The notes beneath the pieces are model-generated. The model was not told where the DNA came from and did no database searches. It saw only the letters and a program-made list of their open reading frames with translations. A program made the position numbers and the translations under genes. Below are positions 27,647 through 36,004 of a stretch of DNA of 64,000 nucleotides, in pieces (positions within the stretch are counted from its first letter, which is position 1; each line of letters begins with the position of its first letter). Source of the stretch: a virus; the IMG/VR virus record IMGVR_UViG_3300028610_001072, positions 37,524 to 101,523 of that record; one strand, 5' to 3'.

Positions 27647-28103
27647 AGGCCAGTTCCTTCGATAATTGTTGCTTCGCTTCGCTGACGTTTGCCACAGCTT
27701 CCTGCACAATAGTTAGGTTGTGCATCAGGAGCAGGAATCGCTCCACCCGACTGAGAAAGTATGCCCTTCGGCCTTTGATCGGTTTCTGAAAGTATTCAAC
27801 TCCCGGATACCGTTTCTCTAGTTTTCTTTTACCGCCCGGCCCCGAGATGAAAATGACTGGCGTACTGCCATAATTCTCGATGCTTCCCAGAGCTGAGGCT
27901 GTATCAAGGCCATCGATCTCCGGGAGCTCCAGCTCTATAATGAATAGATCGTAACGCTTGGCAGTAGCCCAGATAATTGCATCATGGGCATGGCCTGCTC
28001 GATCCACCCGCACACCCGGAAGCTTGTCGTTCAGCATTGCAGATAACTGCTGCCGGGTTGGCTGGTCTCCATCAACAATTAATACATTGCCGCTAATGAT
28101 CAT
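27609..28103 (-). CDS. Response-regulator receiver-like protein without phospho-aspartate
   Basis: This 164-residue protein is a CheY-like receiver domain with a short helical tail. VLIVDGDQPTRQQL (7-20) is the acidic-pocket strand, with D11 and D13. YDLFIIELELPEIDG (51-65) is the phosphorylation loop, but the residue four before the conserved proline is E57 in place of aspartate. S87 and K107-P108 match the conserved Ser/Thr and Lys-Pro. It cannot be phosphorylated in the usual way, and glutamate may mimic the active state. No output domain follows apart from a coiled-coil tail (about 125-155). It overlaps the lysozyme-like gene by ATGA and lies within the putative lysis cluster. The family call is good; the role is unknown. 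Confidence 0.85.
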   Translation of the reverse strand: MIISGNVLIVDGDQPTRQQLSAMLNDKLPGVRVDRAGHAHDAIIWATAKRYDLFIIELELPEIDGLDTASALGSIENYGSTPVIFISGPGGKRKLEKRYPGVEYFQKPIKGRRAYFLSRVERFLLLMHNLTIVQEAVANVSEAKQQLSKELAYANGSGNLSSPV

Positions 28104-28654
28104 TGTACTGCCGTCCTCGCTGCTGCTCTACGGAACTTTGCTACCGTGCCCTTACCGCCAGCATTGTAATATTTCAGATAGTATTTGGCTTGGCCCAATA
28201 TATCGTTGGCTGACGGTATGGGACGGGGTACGGGGCGATACTTCATTCTGATCAGGGCGATATTCAGCAGGATGTTGCCCTGTAGTTGTAGGTCCATCAG
28301 CGCCATCTCTTGGGGGGTCTCGTCATCGATCATTGATAGATCGCAGAGACATATCCCCTCGATGTCCTCTTTCAGAGATGGACGGTAATCTAAATAATCA
28401 TTGATCACTGATCGAGCTACCCACGGTTCAAACTGGGCTATCCCCCGCGCCACCCCGATCCGGCCACCACCTAATTTTTGTCGTAGATGAAAATTATTGC
28501 CGATTAATCCCTCGGCTGCTATGCTTCTCAGCACAAGCTCAATAGCACCCTCTGATGCCATGCTGCTACTGTTTTTCGCTCCGATTGCCAACCCCTCAAG
28601 TACCTTCGTGACGAGGTTGCGTAAATCATCTTTATGGATTCCGGTATTGCTCAT
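28100..28654 (-). CDS. Lysozyme-like or lytic transglycosylase-like protein, endolysin candidate
   Basis: This 184-residue protein has VLRSIAAEGLIGNNFHLRQ followed by GVARGIAQFEP. This pattern (an early glutamate, then RQ, G-rich turn and ARG-x-x-QFEP) matches small phage muramidase-like proteins in which the glutamate is catalytic, here E48. The rest is helical with a basic C-terminus (GKGTVAKFRRAAAR). No signal peptide is visible, consistent with holin-dependent release. It is followed by the receiver-like gene and two membrane protein genes, together a possible lysis cassette. It could alternatively be a virion-bound muralytic enzyme. Confidence 0.65.
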   Translation of the reverse strand: MSNTGIHKDDLRNLVTKVLEGLAIGAKNSSSMASEGAIELVLRSIAAEGLIGNNFHLRQKLGGGRIGVARGIAQFEPWVARSVINDYLDYRPSLKEDIEGICLCDLSMIDDETPQEMALMDLQLQGNILLNIALIRMKYRPVPRPIPSANDILGQAKYYLKYYNAGGKGTVAKFRRAAARTAVQ

Positions 28655-28758
28655 TAGAACATCCTATTCACTGCTGCTGTATGGTCTTCAGGTCTCCGAG
28701 TTGCCGGTGTTGATTCCGGCAGGCTCGCTTTTTTTCTTAGCCTATCTGAAAATTTCAT
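28654..28758 (-). CDS. Small ORF (34 aa), translationally coupled to the lysozyme-like gene
   Basis: An ATG at 28758 opens a 34-codon frame beginning MKFSDRLRKKASLPE and ending in NRMF. AGGGA lies seven bases upstream, and the TAA overlaps the next ATG as TAATG. It fills an otherwise empty 119-base gap in a tightly packed operon. The peptide is basic and without a membrane span. It could be a real small protein or only a coupling leader. Confidence 0.45.
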   Translation of the reverse strand: MKFSDRLRKKASLPESTPATRRPEDHTAAVNRMF

Positions 28759-28773
28759 ACCTGATTCCCTATG

Positions 28774-29442
28774 TTAATCGATCAGCCAATTATCTCCGTC
28801 ACAGTGGTATCTCTGTACGGCTTTATCTACATTGATGACATCATTGGCTCCGCCATCCAAAGTTTCGCTGTCAGCACCTACCACTGTAATGTTGTTAGTG
28901 TTTGCATTGAATCCAGCATCCTTCACCAATAAAGTATTACCGGCAACTACGTGCTGCCCGCCGCCGGTGAAGTCCGGGACAAGGAAGTCTGGGTCTGTGA
29001 TCCCCTCAGAATTCGCCCGGTTGCCTGCGGCTCCCTTGGTTGCCTGCACGGCTGTTACCGCTGCTACTGAGGATGTAGCTGTGAAACTTGCATGGCCGTC
29101 AATATCTGTAGCTGTCTTGGTGCCTACCTGAGTGGGGGTATCCGCACTGTTGATGGCAATGGCAACATCTTCTCCAGATACTCCACCACCATCAATATTA
29201 TACTTGAATACCACGGAAGTCCCGGCTGCATTGACAAGGGTGAATCCTTCGTCATTGACCAGATCGGCTCCCCCAAGTACGGTCAGGATCGATTGAGCTG
29301 CCAGTACGATCTCCGGCAATGTGACCTGAATAGCCTTTGACGAGGTATCCACATCGATTATATCATCACTGGGGACCGCCAGATAATCATCGCTGATGGC
29401 TATATAAACCGCATCATCTGTTAGCCTACGTACAATTCCCAT
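28774..29442 (-). CDS. Beta-rich virion protein
   Basis: From ATG 29442 (AAGGAG eight bases upstream) this is a 222-residue protein. It contains VYIAISDDYLAVPSDDIIDVD, the repeated-looking GGADLVNDEGFTLVNAAGTSV and a block with AIAINSADTPTQVGTKTATD that resembles flagellin/hook-type or fibre beta modules. The C-terminal part (NNITVVGADSETLDGGAND) ends in RYHCDGDNWLID. It belongs to a set of small structural genes between neck and lysis genes. A decoration or neck fibre role is possible. Confidence 0.7.
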   Translation of the reverse strand: MGIVRRLTDDAVYIAISDDYLAVPSDDIIDVDTSSKAIQVTLPEIVLAAQSILTVLGGADLVNDEGFTLVNAAGTSVVFKYNIDGGGVSGEDVAIAINSADTPTQVGTKTATDIDGHASFTATSSVAAVTAVQATKGAAGNRANSEGITDPDFLVPDFTGGGQHVVAGNTLLVKDAGFNANTNNITVVGADSETLDGGANDVINVDKAVQRYHCDGDNWLID

Positions 29443-29444
29443 GA

Positions 29445-29783
29445 TTATGAGCTCCTTCCGAGACCTGTCCAAATCATAATTTCAAGTTTCTGACTGGCAG
29501 ATGCCGTGGCAAAGTAAAGGGTTAGCCCATCTTCCCGAGTTTGACTCTCTGCCCTTGGTTCCCGTAGATCATCCTCGTCCCAACTTGCATCGGCAGGAAG
29601 GGTAAAATGAGGATCGGCTGAGGTTGCCACCTTACCTGCGATATGAGACACCCGTAGTTTCACACTGGTATCGCGGAGCTGGACCCGATACTTCTCAGTA
29701 TTGGTCGGGAGCTGATACGAATATTCCGTGTTGGCCGTAGTGAGCGCCAGTGTATCAAATTTAAGTTCGTTTTTCGATCCCAT
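29445..29783 (-). CDS. Small beta-rich virion protein
   Basis: This 112-residue protein (LKFDTLALTTANTEYSYQL, RVQLRDTSVKLRVSHIAGKV, LTLYFATASASQKLEIMIW) looks like a single beta sandwich. It lies between the C1q-like gene and the 222-residue gene and ends two bases before the next start. Probably structural; the exact part of the virion cannot be assigned. Confidence 0.7.
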   Translation of the reverse strand: MGSKNELKFDTLALTTANTEYSYQLPTNTEKYRVQLRDTSVKLRVSHIAGKVATSADPHFTLPADASWDEDDLREPRAESQTREDGLTLYFATASASQKLEIMIWTGLGRSS

Positions 29784-29793
29784 AGTTTTGCTC

Positions 29794-30318
29794 CTATCCT
29801 ATTCTGACGGCCACAAGTTGTCCATCGGTCATTGTAATCGTGCAATCGTTATCCGCCTCAATTAGTATACTCAACACTTCTGCTGCGTTAATTAGCACAA
29901 TGTCGAAGCAGGCCCCTGACCCAACATCGCCGCCGGGTGCAATTTTTTGATGGAATCCTCCATCCTCAATACCGGCATCAATCGCAAAGTGAGCATATAT
30001 CGTTGTATTTACTACATTGCTCTCTATCGATGCCGCGAAACATAAAACATACACCCCCGTCTTATCGACGGTAATCTGATTATTGTCCTTGTCTGGGGTC
30101 ATTCCTACAGCAAGGCCATTTGTGCAGAAGTTCTCCAACTTCTCTGCGACACCATCTGCCACGGTCTGAGGGGTGGAGCGATCAATACACTTAATGACCC
30201 CATAGACCCCAAATATTGAGACTAGCATATCTCTCAGGTCCTGTGCGCTGATCTCTCCGGTAGTATTATCCGCCAGTAAGGCAAGTAGTGCTGCTCTGGT
30301 TCTGATTGTATCCGCCAT
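29794..30318 (-). CDS. Virion protein with C1q/TNF-like domain
   Basis: This 174-residue protein starts with an N-terminal helix motif (TRAALLALLADNTTGEISAQ, then DLRDMLVSI) that is common in phage fibre or head-fibre proteins. Residues ~60-174 (TVDKTGVYVLCFAASIES, TIYAHFAIDAGI, ILIEADNDCTITMTDGQLV) look like a C1q/TNF-like jelly roll. Such trimers often decorate neck or head. This is the second C1q-like domain in the window after the large fibre tip. Confidence 0.72.
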   Translation of the reverse strand: MADTIRTRAALLALLADNTTGEISAQDLRDMLVSIFGVYGVIKCIDRSTPQTVADGVAEKLENFCTNGLAVGMTPDKDNNQITVDKTGVYVLCFAASIESNVVNTTIYAHFAIDAGIEDGGFHQKIAPGGDVGSGACFDIVLINAAEVLSILIEADNDCTITMTDGQLVAVRIG

Positions 30319-30320
30319 AG

Positions 30321-31418
30321 TTAATTCCCCAGTTGAAATCCGTGATCGAAGCTGTTATCGAATTGTGGTAGCCGATCAATGGGTAGGTTCATCACCAGTC
30401 CAGCCTCAACATAGTTCCTCAGTGCCAGATGAATTCTTTTTGCTATGATGTCGGTGTCAGCTCCCCGATCCGTGGGCAGCTCCTCGAATACCACATAGTT
30501 AGGCTGGGCAAGATATTCCACCATGTAATTTTCACCAGTCGCCGGTCCCTTGTTTGCCAGCCATGTAATTATCGATCCATCGAAAGTGAAATCGATGTTC
30601 TCTCTGTAGAATGTCTCCCCCTTGGCAACTTGCGTGATTCGGGTCACATTAAATGATTTGATCCGATCCAAAGTCCCCCGCTTCAGGACCGCATTGTCCC
30701 GGCGGCCCCGGTCATCGATCACCATGACATCGCCACGGCTTACCCGGTCGTAAAGTCTCAGGAACTGCATATCTACTGTGTGTGGAACATACCGGTACGG
30801 ATAAGTAGCTGGATTCAGATCGAAAATTGCATTAATCCCATCGCTCGTATCTGGGGGTAAGAATACAAGGCTGGAGCTGCTACCGGCCTTCAGCGAAATT
30901 ATGCTGACATAGCCTGCACTGTCTGGGTCCCCGTCGGACCCTGATTCATAGGCAACCTCACCCAGTCCGGCACTGTTGATGCTCCAGATAATCTCGGCCA
31001 CACTTACATCGGTTTCATCGGCGGCCTTGAGCTTGCAGTTGATCCGGGTAGAGGTCCCCCCGTCAACCATCACTTGGATATTGAACTTGGTAGACAGGTT
31101 CACCCCTGCTGACAGGTCCGTGCTGGTCAGTATGGCGTGATGACTTAGCTGCACTCTGGGGATCGTGATTTGACAACCGCCCTGTAGGATCATTCCGGCC
31201 TTTTCACTCACCCGGCGGAAATCAATCGAGGTCCGCAAAAGATTGTATTCCACAACCGGCTTGTATCGAAATCCATTAATGCAGTTATCCCCCGGATCAT
31301 AGCTGCCATGATTTGCACCTACGCAATCACACATCCGGGCTTCATAATAGAGCACTTTCACATTCAGATCATTGATCAGTTTAGCGGTTTCCCTTGATAT
31401 ATTCAGAGAGGATGTCAT
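30321..31418 (-). CDS. Neck or connector-region structural protein
   Basis: This 365-residue protein starts with a helix and a cysteine-containing loop (CDCVGANHGSYDPGDNC), continues with YRYVPHTVDMQFLRLYDRVSR and ends in a helical segment. The middle (STDLSAGVNLSTKFNIQVMVD, SINSAGLGEVAYESGS, PATYPYRY) is homologous to part of the 663-residue fibre-type protein. It follows the HK97 gp10-like gene by a TAATG overlap, so it probably builds the neck or an appendage near it. The cysteine loop could bind metal. Confidence 0.72.
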   Translation of the reverse strand: MTSSLNISRETAKLINDLNVKVLYYEARMCDCVGANHGSYDPGDNCINGFRYKPVVEYNLLRTSIDFRRVSEKAGMILQGGCQITIPRVQLSHHAILTSTDLSAGVNLSTKFNIQVMVDGGTSTRINCKLKAADETDVSVAEIIWSINSAGLGEVAYESGSDGDPDSAGYVSIISLKAGSSSSLVFLPPDTSDGINAIFDLNPATYPYRYVPHTVDMQFLRLYDRVSRGDVMVIDDRGRRDNAVLKRGTLDRIKSFNVTRITQVAKGETFYRENIDFTFDGSIITWLANKGPATGENYMVEYLAQPNYVVFEELPTDRGADTDIIAKRIHLALRNYVEAGLVMNLPIDRLPQFDNSFDHGFQLGN

Positions 31419-32278
31419 TACGCCACACCAAGAAAATTTCGCATATCAGTATCGAAGCCCATCTCGATGATCCGCACCACTACTGGATTCATCTCGTCGG
31501 CTGTCTTTTTCGCCAGATTCAACGGTGGTGTTCCGGGGTGCATCCAGCCGTTGCTGTCTTCGTGCATCACCCGGAAAGTCAGATATGTGCTCTGGCCGGT
31601 TGCTTCATGTCTGGGGAATCGCACCATGCCCGCATAGGGGCTGGATTTCCAGTGTGGCCGTCTGTTCTTATCCCCGATACCGGCGGCATCTAAATCCCCC
31701 TGAGTCAGCTTACTTGCCCACTGGTATGAGTAGCGGATTGCTGTTTTGTTCGTGGCTGGATTATGAACCTGATATGCACCGGCCATCCGGCTTCGGTTCA
31801 TATTTTTCGCCATCGCATACACAGCTTGCGGCATGGTCTGAAGGGTGGCCCGGTTAGTTCCGACTCCCCCTTCATGGCTGCCCGCACTGGGCGTACCATG
31901 CCGGAAAGGAATAATCAGATACCGTTTCCCCTTCGCTGAAATTCTGACTTGTGCAGATGTGTATAACGCTCTTTTGAGATCGTGAGCTGGTGTTCCGTGT
32001 TCTACCCATTCAGCATGACGGACAGTATTGATAACCGCCCCTTTGTAGACATCCTGCTCGTAAGGGTATTGGAGACCATCCTTGATCCCCTGTAGGTAAT
32101 CACCCTTTGGACGCTTGAATGCCCCTTCAGAGTTGTCAATCCATCGCTGCTGAACTGCTGCGGTGGAACGCTCGACAGCCTGTGCAGTCGCTGGGAGCTT
32201 GTTAGCTCCCAACGCCTGCAAAGCGAAGACTACATCGGCAAGGCGCTTGGTTTCAACCTGCGCTGTAACATTAAACAT
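31418..32278 (-). CDS. Head-tail joining or tail completion protein (HK97 gp10-like)
   Basis: This 286-residue protein has the helical N-terminus (LADVVFALQALGANKLPATA, AQAVERSTAAVQQRWIDNS) and the AVINTVRHAEWVEHGTPAHDL loop that recalls the VE-x-GT signature of HK97 gp10-type completion proteins. The remainder is basic and proline-rich with FRHGTPSAGSHEGGVGTN. Position after the connector-like genes supports a neck role. It is longer than the usual 110-150 residues. Confidence 0.7.
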   Translation of the reverse strand: MFNVTAQVETKRLADVVFALQALGANKLPATAQAVERSTAAVQQRWIDNSEGAFKRPKGDYLQGIKDGLQYPYEQDVYKGAVINTVRHAEWVEHGTPAHDLKRALYTSAQVRISAKGKRYLIIPFRHGTPSAGSHEGGVGTNRATLQTMPQAVYAMAKNMNRSRMAGAYQVHNPATNKTAIRYSYQWASKLTQGDLDAAGIGDKNRRPHWKSSPYAGMVRFPRHEATGQSTYLTFRVMHEDSNGWMHPGTPPLNLAKKTADEMNPVVVRIIEMGFDTDMRNFLGVA

Positions 32279-32284
32279 CGGCTG

Positions 32285-33958
32285 CTAGTCACCAACAGCG
32301 CCCGTAATGTCTTCAACTGCGGCAGCATCAACCGCTTGGACACCTTCTCCAATCAGACGCATTCTGAATAGGCTCTCAGTCACATCCCCTCCGTCAGTGA
32401 TGTCATCAGTCTGTGCGGTCCACGGTGCCTTGACTCCGTTATGGATGAAGAGCACACCGAGCACCACAAAACGATTGGGCATCGCGGCGATCATTGCATC
32501 GGCTGGAACCTTCGCCAGAACAAAGGTATCGTATGCCATGAGTGATGCAGCCATATCACCATCAACTGATTGGACATAATGAGCCGTCCCAGCCAGATCG
32601 CTTACGACCAGCCATGCTCCCCATTTCAGGGCAGTCACAGTGTCAATAAGCGGGAATGGTAATGTCAGATCGGCAGCAACTTCTGCCAACTGGACACCAT
32701 TCACCTTGATAGTCGCGGCCCCGATATTCAACTCTTCTGGTGTACCACTTACTGCACCTGTAGCGGCTGCAACAAGGCCAGTATCACCACTCACATCATA
32801 GTAAGTAGCGGCTGTGACATTTGCATCGGATGTGATTGGTAAGTCAGTGCCGATGGTAAAGCCTGAGCCAGTTGCTTCGATCACCAGATAACCCACCACG
32901 ACAGTATTGGCAGTCAGAGATTGAGTAGCGAGTGCCAGCAGTGCGAGCTCCGCAGACTCATAAGCCATCGTGCCTGTTCCGCCGTTGGAATTGGTTGTGG
33001 TCAGTGCGCCAGTCTTACTGATCTGGAAACGCCATGCACCAAACTTGGCAGCAGTAATATCTTCGGCAGCTCCATCAAGCACCGCTTCTGCGGCACCATC
33101 AAGAACGTCGGCAGCAGCAGCAGCAAGTGAACCGGGAGCTGATGTACCAACAGCAGCACCCATAATGGCATCACCTACATATTGATTATTAACATAGGTG
33201 GTTGAGTTAGCTACGTCACCTCCAGAACCACTTGTCAGAGCGTCAGTACCAGCTTCCCAAGGTTCGCTTGCGCCACCCTTGGCTTCAACGATTACATAAC
33301 CGCAAACTACAGCTCCGGCTGCTGTCACAGCCGCCAGATTTGTGAGGGCTGTAGCTGCGTCAACAGCCTCTGCACCCCAGTCAACATGGGTAGTTGCATT
33401 GGCATCGATGGACAGTATAGCCCCAGCGAAATATGCGTCTGTTGCGATTTTCACACCAGTACCTGTATCAAAATTCTGGTCGATTGAGATTGTCACCAGA
33501 ACACCGGCAACAATGATCTCGAATGCAACACTATTCTTAATGTCGAAGTCGGTATCGATTACAAAAGTTGGCGGTGTGACACACCGGGTTAATTCCTGTG
33601 TACGTAGAGCATTTACCAGTGTTTTGATGTCGGTCACAACTGTCTTGGATGTGGCGTGATCGGTTCTGAGCTCATTCGCCATTGCAATTAACTGAGCTAT
33701 TTTTTCCGACAGGCCAACATCAGCAGATGAATATCGCTGCCCGCCAATCTGATATTGGATCGGGCCGTTCATCCTGACTTTCGTGGCTGTGCCTATGCCA
33801 AATCCACAACCCGGCATACCCGCCAAGATTTTATTCTCAACCACTACAGCGGTTCGTAGTTGGTTGCTCAGTGTTATGATTCGTTTCAACTTATCCCCGA
33901 AACGCATATCGTGGAATAATTTGTTGATCCGATGGTTAAGGTTATAAACTTGTGACAT
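32285..33958 (-). CDS. Virion structural protein with three internal repeats
   Basis: This 557-residue protein has a helical N-terminus (about 120 residues, VYNLNHRINKLFHDMRFG) followed by three related beta modules of about 100-130 residues. Each contains a W/F-G-A segment (DWGAEAVDAATALTNLAAV, KFGAWRFQISKTGALTT, KWGAWLVVSDLAGTAHYVQ), a hydrophobic strand (CGYVIVEAKG, VVVGYLVIEATG, VVLGVLFIHNG) and an end with WEAGTDALT, TIGTDLPITSD or WTAQTDDITD. It is probably a decoration or neck-associated appendage protein. Acidic overall; no catalytic motif. Confidence 0.75.
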   Translation of the reverse strand: MSQVYNLNHRINKLFHDMRFGDKLKRIITLSNQLRTAVVVENKILAGMPGCGFGIGTATKVRMNGPIQYQIGGQRYSSADVGLSEKIAQLIAMANELRTDHATSKTVVTDIKTLVNALRTQELTRCVTPPTFVIDTDFDIKNSVAFEIIVAGVLVTISIDQNFDTGTGVKIATDAYFAGAILSIDANATTHVDWGAEAVDAATALTNLAAVTAAGAVVCGYVIVEAKGGASEPWEAGTDALTSGSGGDVANSTTYVNNQYVGDAIMGAAVGTSAPGSLAAAAADVLDGAAEAVLDGAAEDITAAKFGAWRFQISKTGALTTTNSNGGTGTMAYESAELALLALATQSLTANTVVVGYLVIEATGSGFTIGTDLPITSDANVTAATYYDVSGDTGLVAAATGAVSGTPEELNIGAATIKVNGVQLAEVAADLTLPFPLIDTVTALKWGAWLVVSDLAGTAHYVQSVDGDMAASLMAYDTFVLAKVPADAMIAAMPNRFVVLGVLFIHNGVKAPWTAQTDDITDGGDVTESLFRMRLIGEGVQAVDAAAVEDITGAVGD

Positions 33959-33976
33959 TGTTGTAATCTCCCTTAG

Positions 33977-35062
33977 TTACTGATACCCGTCGAGTATCAA
34001 TCGTTTTAAATATCTTCCCTTGAACTCGTCAACCCATGCTTTTTCCAGAACCTGATATTCCTTGATCGCTGCTGAATGCTCCCCGAAGGTCGCACTCGAA
34101 GTATAGGAAACTGAAGCACTGGCTCCATCAATGGATTTTGATTCAGAGGCTTTCCCCCGGTGAACGTCAAGGTTGGGCAGCATATTCAGCGCCACCCGTC
34201 GGCCTATCGCATTCTTTATACTGGTCGTTTCATCAGTTTCAAGGTTGTCCCAGTCCAGCCCCCCTACATAGGTGTATAGGAAAAAGTCGGGATAATAATG
34301 TACTCCCCCCTGCAAGATTGCCAGTGTATGCCCCACCGTCATTATGAGACGGAAAGCAAAGCCTGATGCTCCACCGGCATAGGGGATCACCTTGACCAAC
34401 CCTTGTTTTTTATTTCCCACCTGTAGCCATTCGGCTGGAATCTCTGCAAGCTCCTGATCCTTAAGCATGAGCTTCATGCTCGAAACAGATTGCACAGGAA
34501 AATGAAACAACCTCTGGGTCCAGAACTTCTCATAGAGCGGAGTCTTATCATAATCGTGAGCTTCGTCCGTGATCGTTCTGGATGTGAAATAGGTCTTGGT
34601 CTTGGTCTGCATCTCAGCAGTGGCAACCTGAATCTGGCTCCTGATTGTTTCCCTGAATCCCAGCCCCGGATAGGTGGCTTCAATTTCGGCTTCATTGATG
34701 CCCCGGAGAAAGTTATCAAGGATAAATGAGGGAGATACTAAATAGCGGTCGGTGCTGACTGTTTCAACTACGACTGCATCTTCGGGATCGAATTTGGACT
34801 CCAGCTTAACTGTAATTGAGCTGATCGTTGCTTCCCAATACAGGTAGGCATCGTCAGCAGTTGCTGAACTGGAGAATGTTACATCGAGGTAAAATCTTCC
34901 GCTGGAACCATCGAGCGTACAATCTTTCTGACTGAGATCGGCATCACCTGAGTCTTGCATGAAAACTCCGGTGGGATCAACTATCGAAAGCTTTACCGCA
35001 TCGACACTCTCATCGGTGTCCAAAAAGACCCGATTAGACCTCCCGAGGAATAGCTTTTGCAT
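33977..35062 (-). CDS. Head-tail connector-like protein
   Basis: This 361-residue protein combines a beta-rich N-terminal ~110 residues (RVFLDTDESVDAVKLSIVD, GRFYLDVTFSSSATADDAYLYW) with a helical and beta C-terminal part (LYEKFWTQRLFHFPVQSVSSM, FLYTYVGGLDWDNLETDE, SIKNAIGRRVALNMLPNLD). The C-terminal part recalls head-completion or adaptor proteins found after the capsid gene. It follows the acidic SAP-like protein by six bases. Assignment rests on position and general layout. Confidence 0.65.
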   Translation of the reverse strand: MQKLFLGRSNRVFLDTDESVDAVKLSIVDPTGVFMQDSGDADLSQKDCTLDGSSGRFYLDVTFSSSATADDAYLYWEATISSITVKLESKFDPEDAVVVETVSTDRYLVSPSFILDNFLRGINEAEIEATYPGLGFRETIRSQIQVATAEMQTKTKTYFTSRTITDEAHDYDKTPLYEKFWTQRLFHFPVQSVSSMKLMLKDQELAEIPAEWLQVGNKKQGLVKVIPYAGGASGFAFRLIMTVGHTLAILQGGVHYYPDFFLYTYVGGLDWDNLETDETTSIKNAIGRRVALNMLPNLDVHRGKASESKSIDGASASVSYTSSATFGEHSAAIKEYQVLEKAWVDEFKGRYLKRLILDGYQ

Positions 35063-35068
35063 AGGCCC

Positions 35069-35926
35069 TTATTTTTTCTTAAAGCGCTCATCAGCATAAA
35101 TTCGTTCAAGCATTACTGCTTTGTTTCCACTATCATCAATATCATGCTTCCGGCAGAACTGACGTATGTATTTCTTTTTGTTCTGTGTAGTTGGAAGCGT
35201 GACTTCTTCAGAGGTTTTTCCACCAGCACCGTCAGCGGCGGTTGCGCCGCCTTCATCGGCGGGGGCATCGCCATCGCCAGCAGGCGGGATTACGTCAATA
35301 CCGACCGGGCCTATAAACGAATCTTCTCCAGAAACTTCCTCACCTTCAAATCGCACTTCGTAGGCACAATCTTTTGGTTCGGGTAATTCCCAGTCTCCGT
35401 TATCATCGGACGTTGTAGAATCTACAAGGGTATCCGTATCCGTATTATAGGAAGTGATGGTGATCCCGGCAAGTCCTCTAATATTGCCCCCTAGTGTGAA
35501 GCCGTCTCCATCCCCATCTTGACCGTCATCTTGGCCGTCGCCATTATTTTGGTCGCCTTCCCCGTCATCTTGACCCTCAGTGCCTTCGTCGGAAGAAGTG
35601 CCTGTAGGGGCCGCCTGTGCGCCTTCTGGGGCATCCTGTGATGCTTCAGTGGCAGCTTCGGTTTTTTCGGTTTTGGGCGGATCGACCTCAGCAGCGGATT
35701 CCTCCGGCTTCGGAGCCTCATCCGTTGCTTTTTCAGTTTTGGCTTCCGCCGCTGGGGGAGCGGCCTCATCCTCGATTTCCTGAAGCTCGAAGCCCCTCTG
35801 TCTTTCACAGAAAAACTGGGCTTGCTCATCATTGAAATTTGTGGCGATGCCGTTCTCAAAGTGAACTGTCCCCACCGACGTTACTCTGTCAAGAGTATGC
35901 TTGTTGGGTGCTACTAAAACTTTCAT
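35069..35926 (-). CDS. Acidic head-region protein with SAP/HeH-like C-terminus
   Basis: This 285-residue protein has a short ordered N-terminus (MKVLVAPNKHTLDRVTSVGT), a long acidic disordered region rich in E, P, A, D, Q and G (about 50-145), a beta sandwich (GGNIRGLAGITITSYNTDTD, GDWELPEPKDCAYEVRFEG, residues ~147-205) and a C-terminal helical segment (KYIRQFCRKHDIDDSGNKAV) resembling HeH/SAP DNA- or connector-binding motifs. The sandwich resembles the N-terminal domains of the 1479- and 435-residue fibre proteins. AGGGA precedes ATG. It lies directly after the capsid gene and may be a head-completion or decoration protein. Confidence 0.68.
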   Translation of the reverse strand: MKVLVAPNKHTLDRVTSVGTVHFENGIATNFNDEQAQFFCERQRGFELQEIEDEAAPPAAEAKTEKATDEAPKPEESAAEVDPPKTEKTEAATEASQDAPEGAQAAPTGTSSDEGTEGQDDGEGDQNNGDGQDDGQDGDGDGFTLGGNIRGLAGITITSYNTDTDTLVDSTTSDDNGDWELPEPKDCAYEVRFEGEEVSGEDSFIGPVGIDVIPPAGDGDAPADEGGATAADGAGGKTSEEVTLPTTQNKKKYIRQFCRKHDIDDSGNKAVMLERIYADERFKKK

Positions 35927-35954
35927 CTCGTATCCCTATTTTGAAGTTGAGGAT

Positions 35955-35982
35955 ATGCCCAGTGAGCTTTCTCACTGGGCAT
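35955..35982 (-). terminator. Perfect 12-bp hairpin downstream of the capsid gene
   Basis: ATGCCCAGTGAG and CTCACTGGGCAT pair perfectly around a four-base loop, 23 bases after the capsid stop. No T run follows on the minus strand, so full termination is unlikely. It is more likely an mRNA-stabilising or partial-termination hairpin that keeps capsid mRNA abundant relative to downstream genes. Confidence 0.55.
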
Positions 35983-36004
35983 AATTCCTTCAGTTTATAG
36001 TAAC

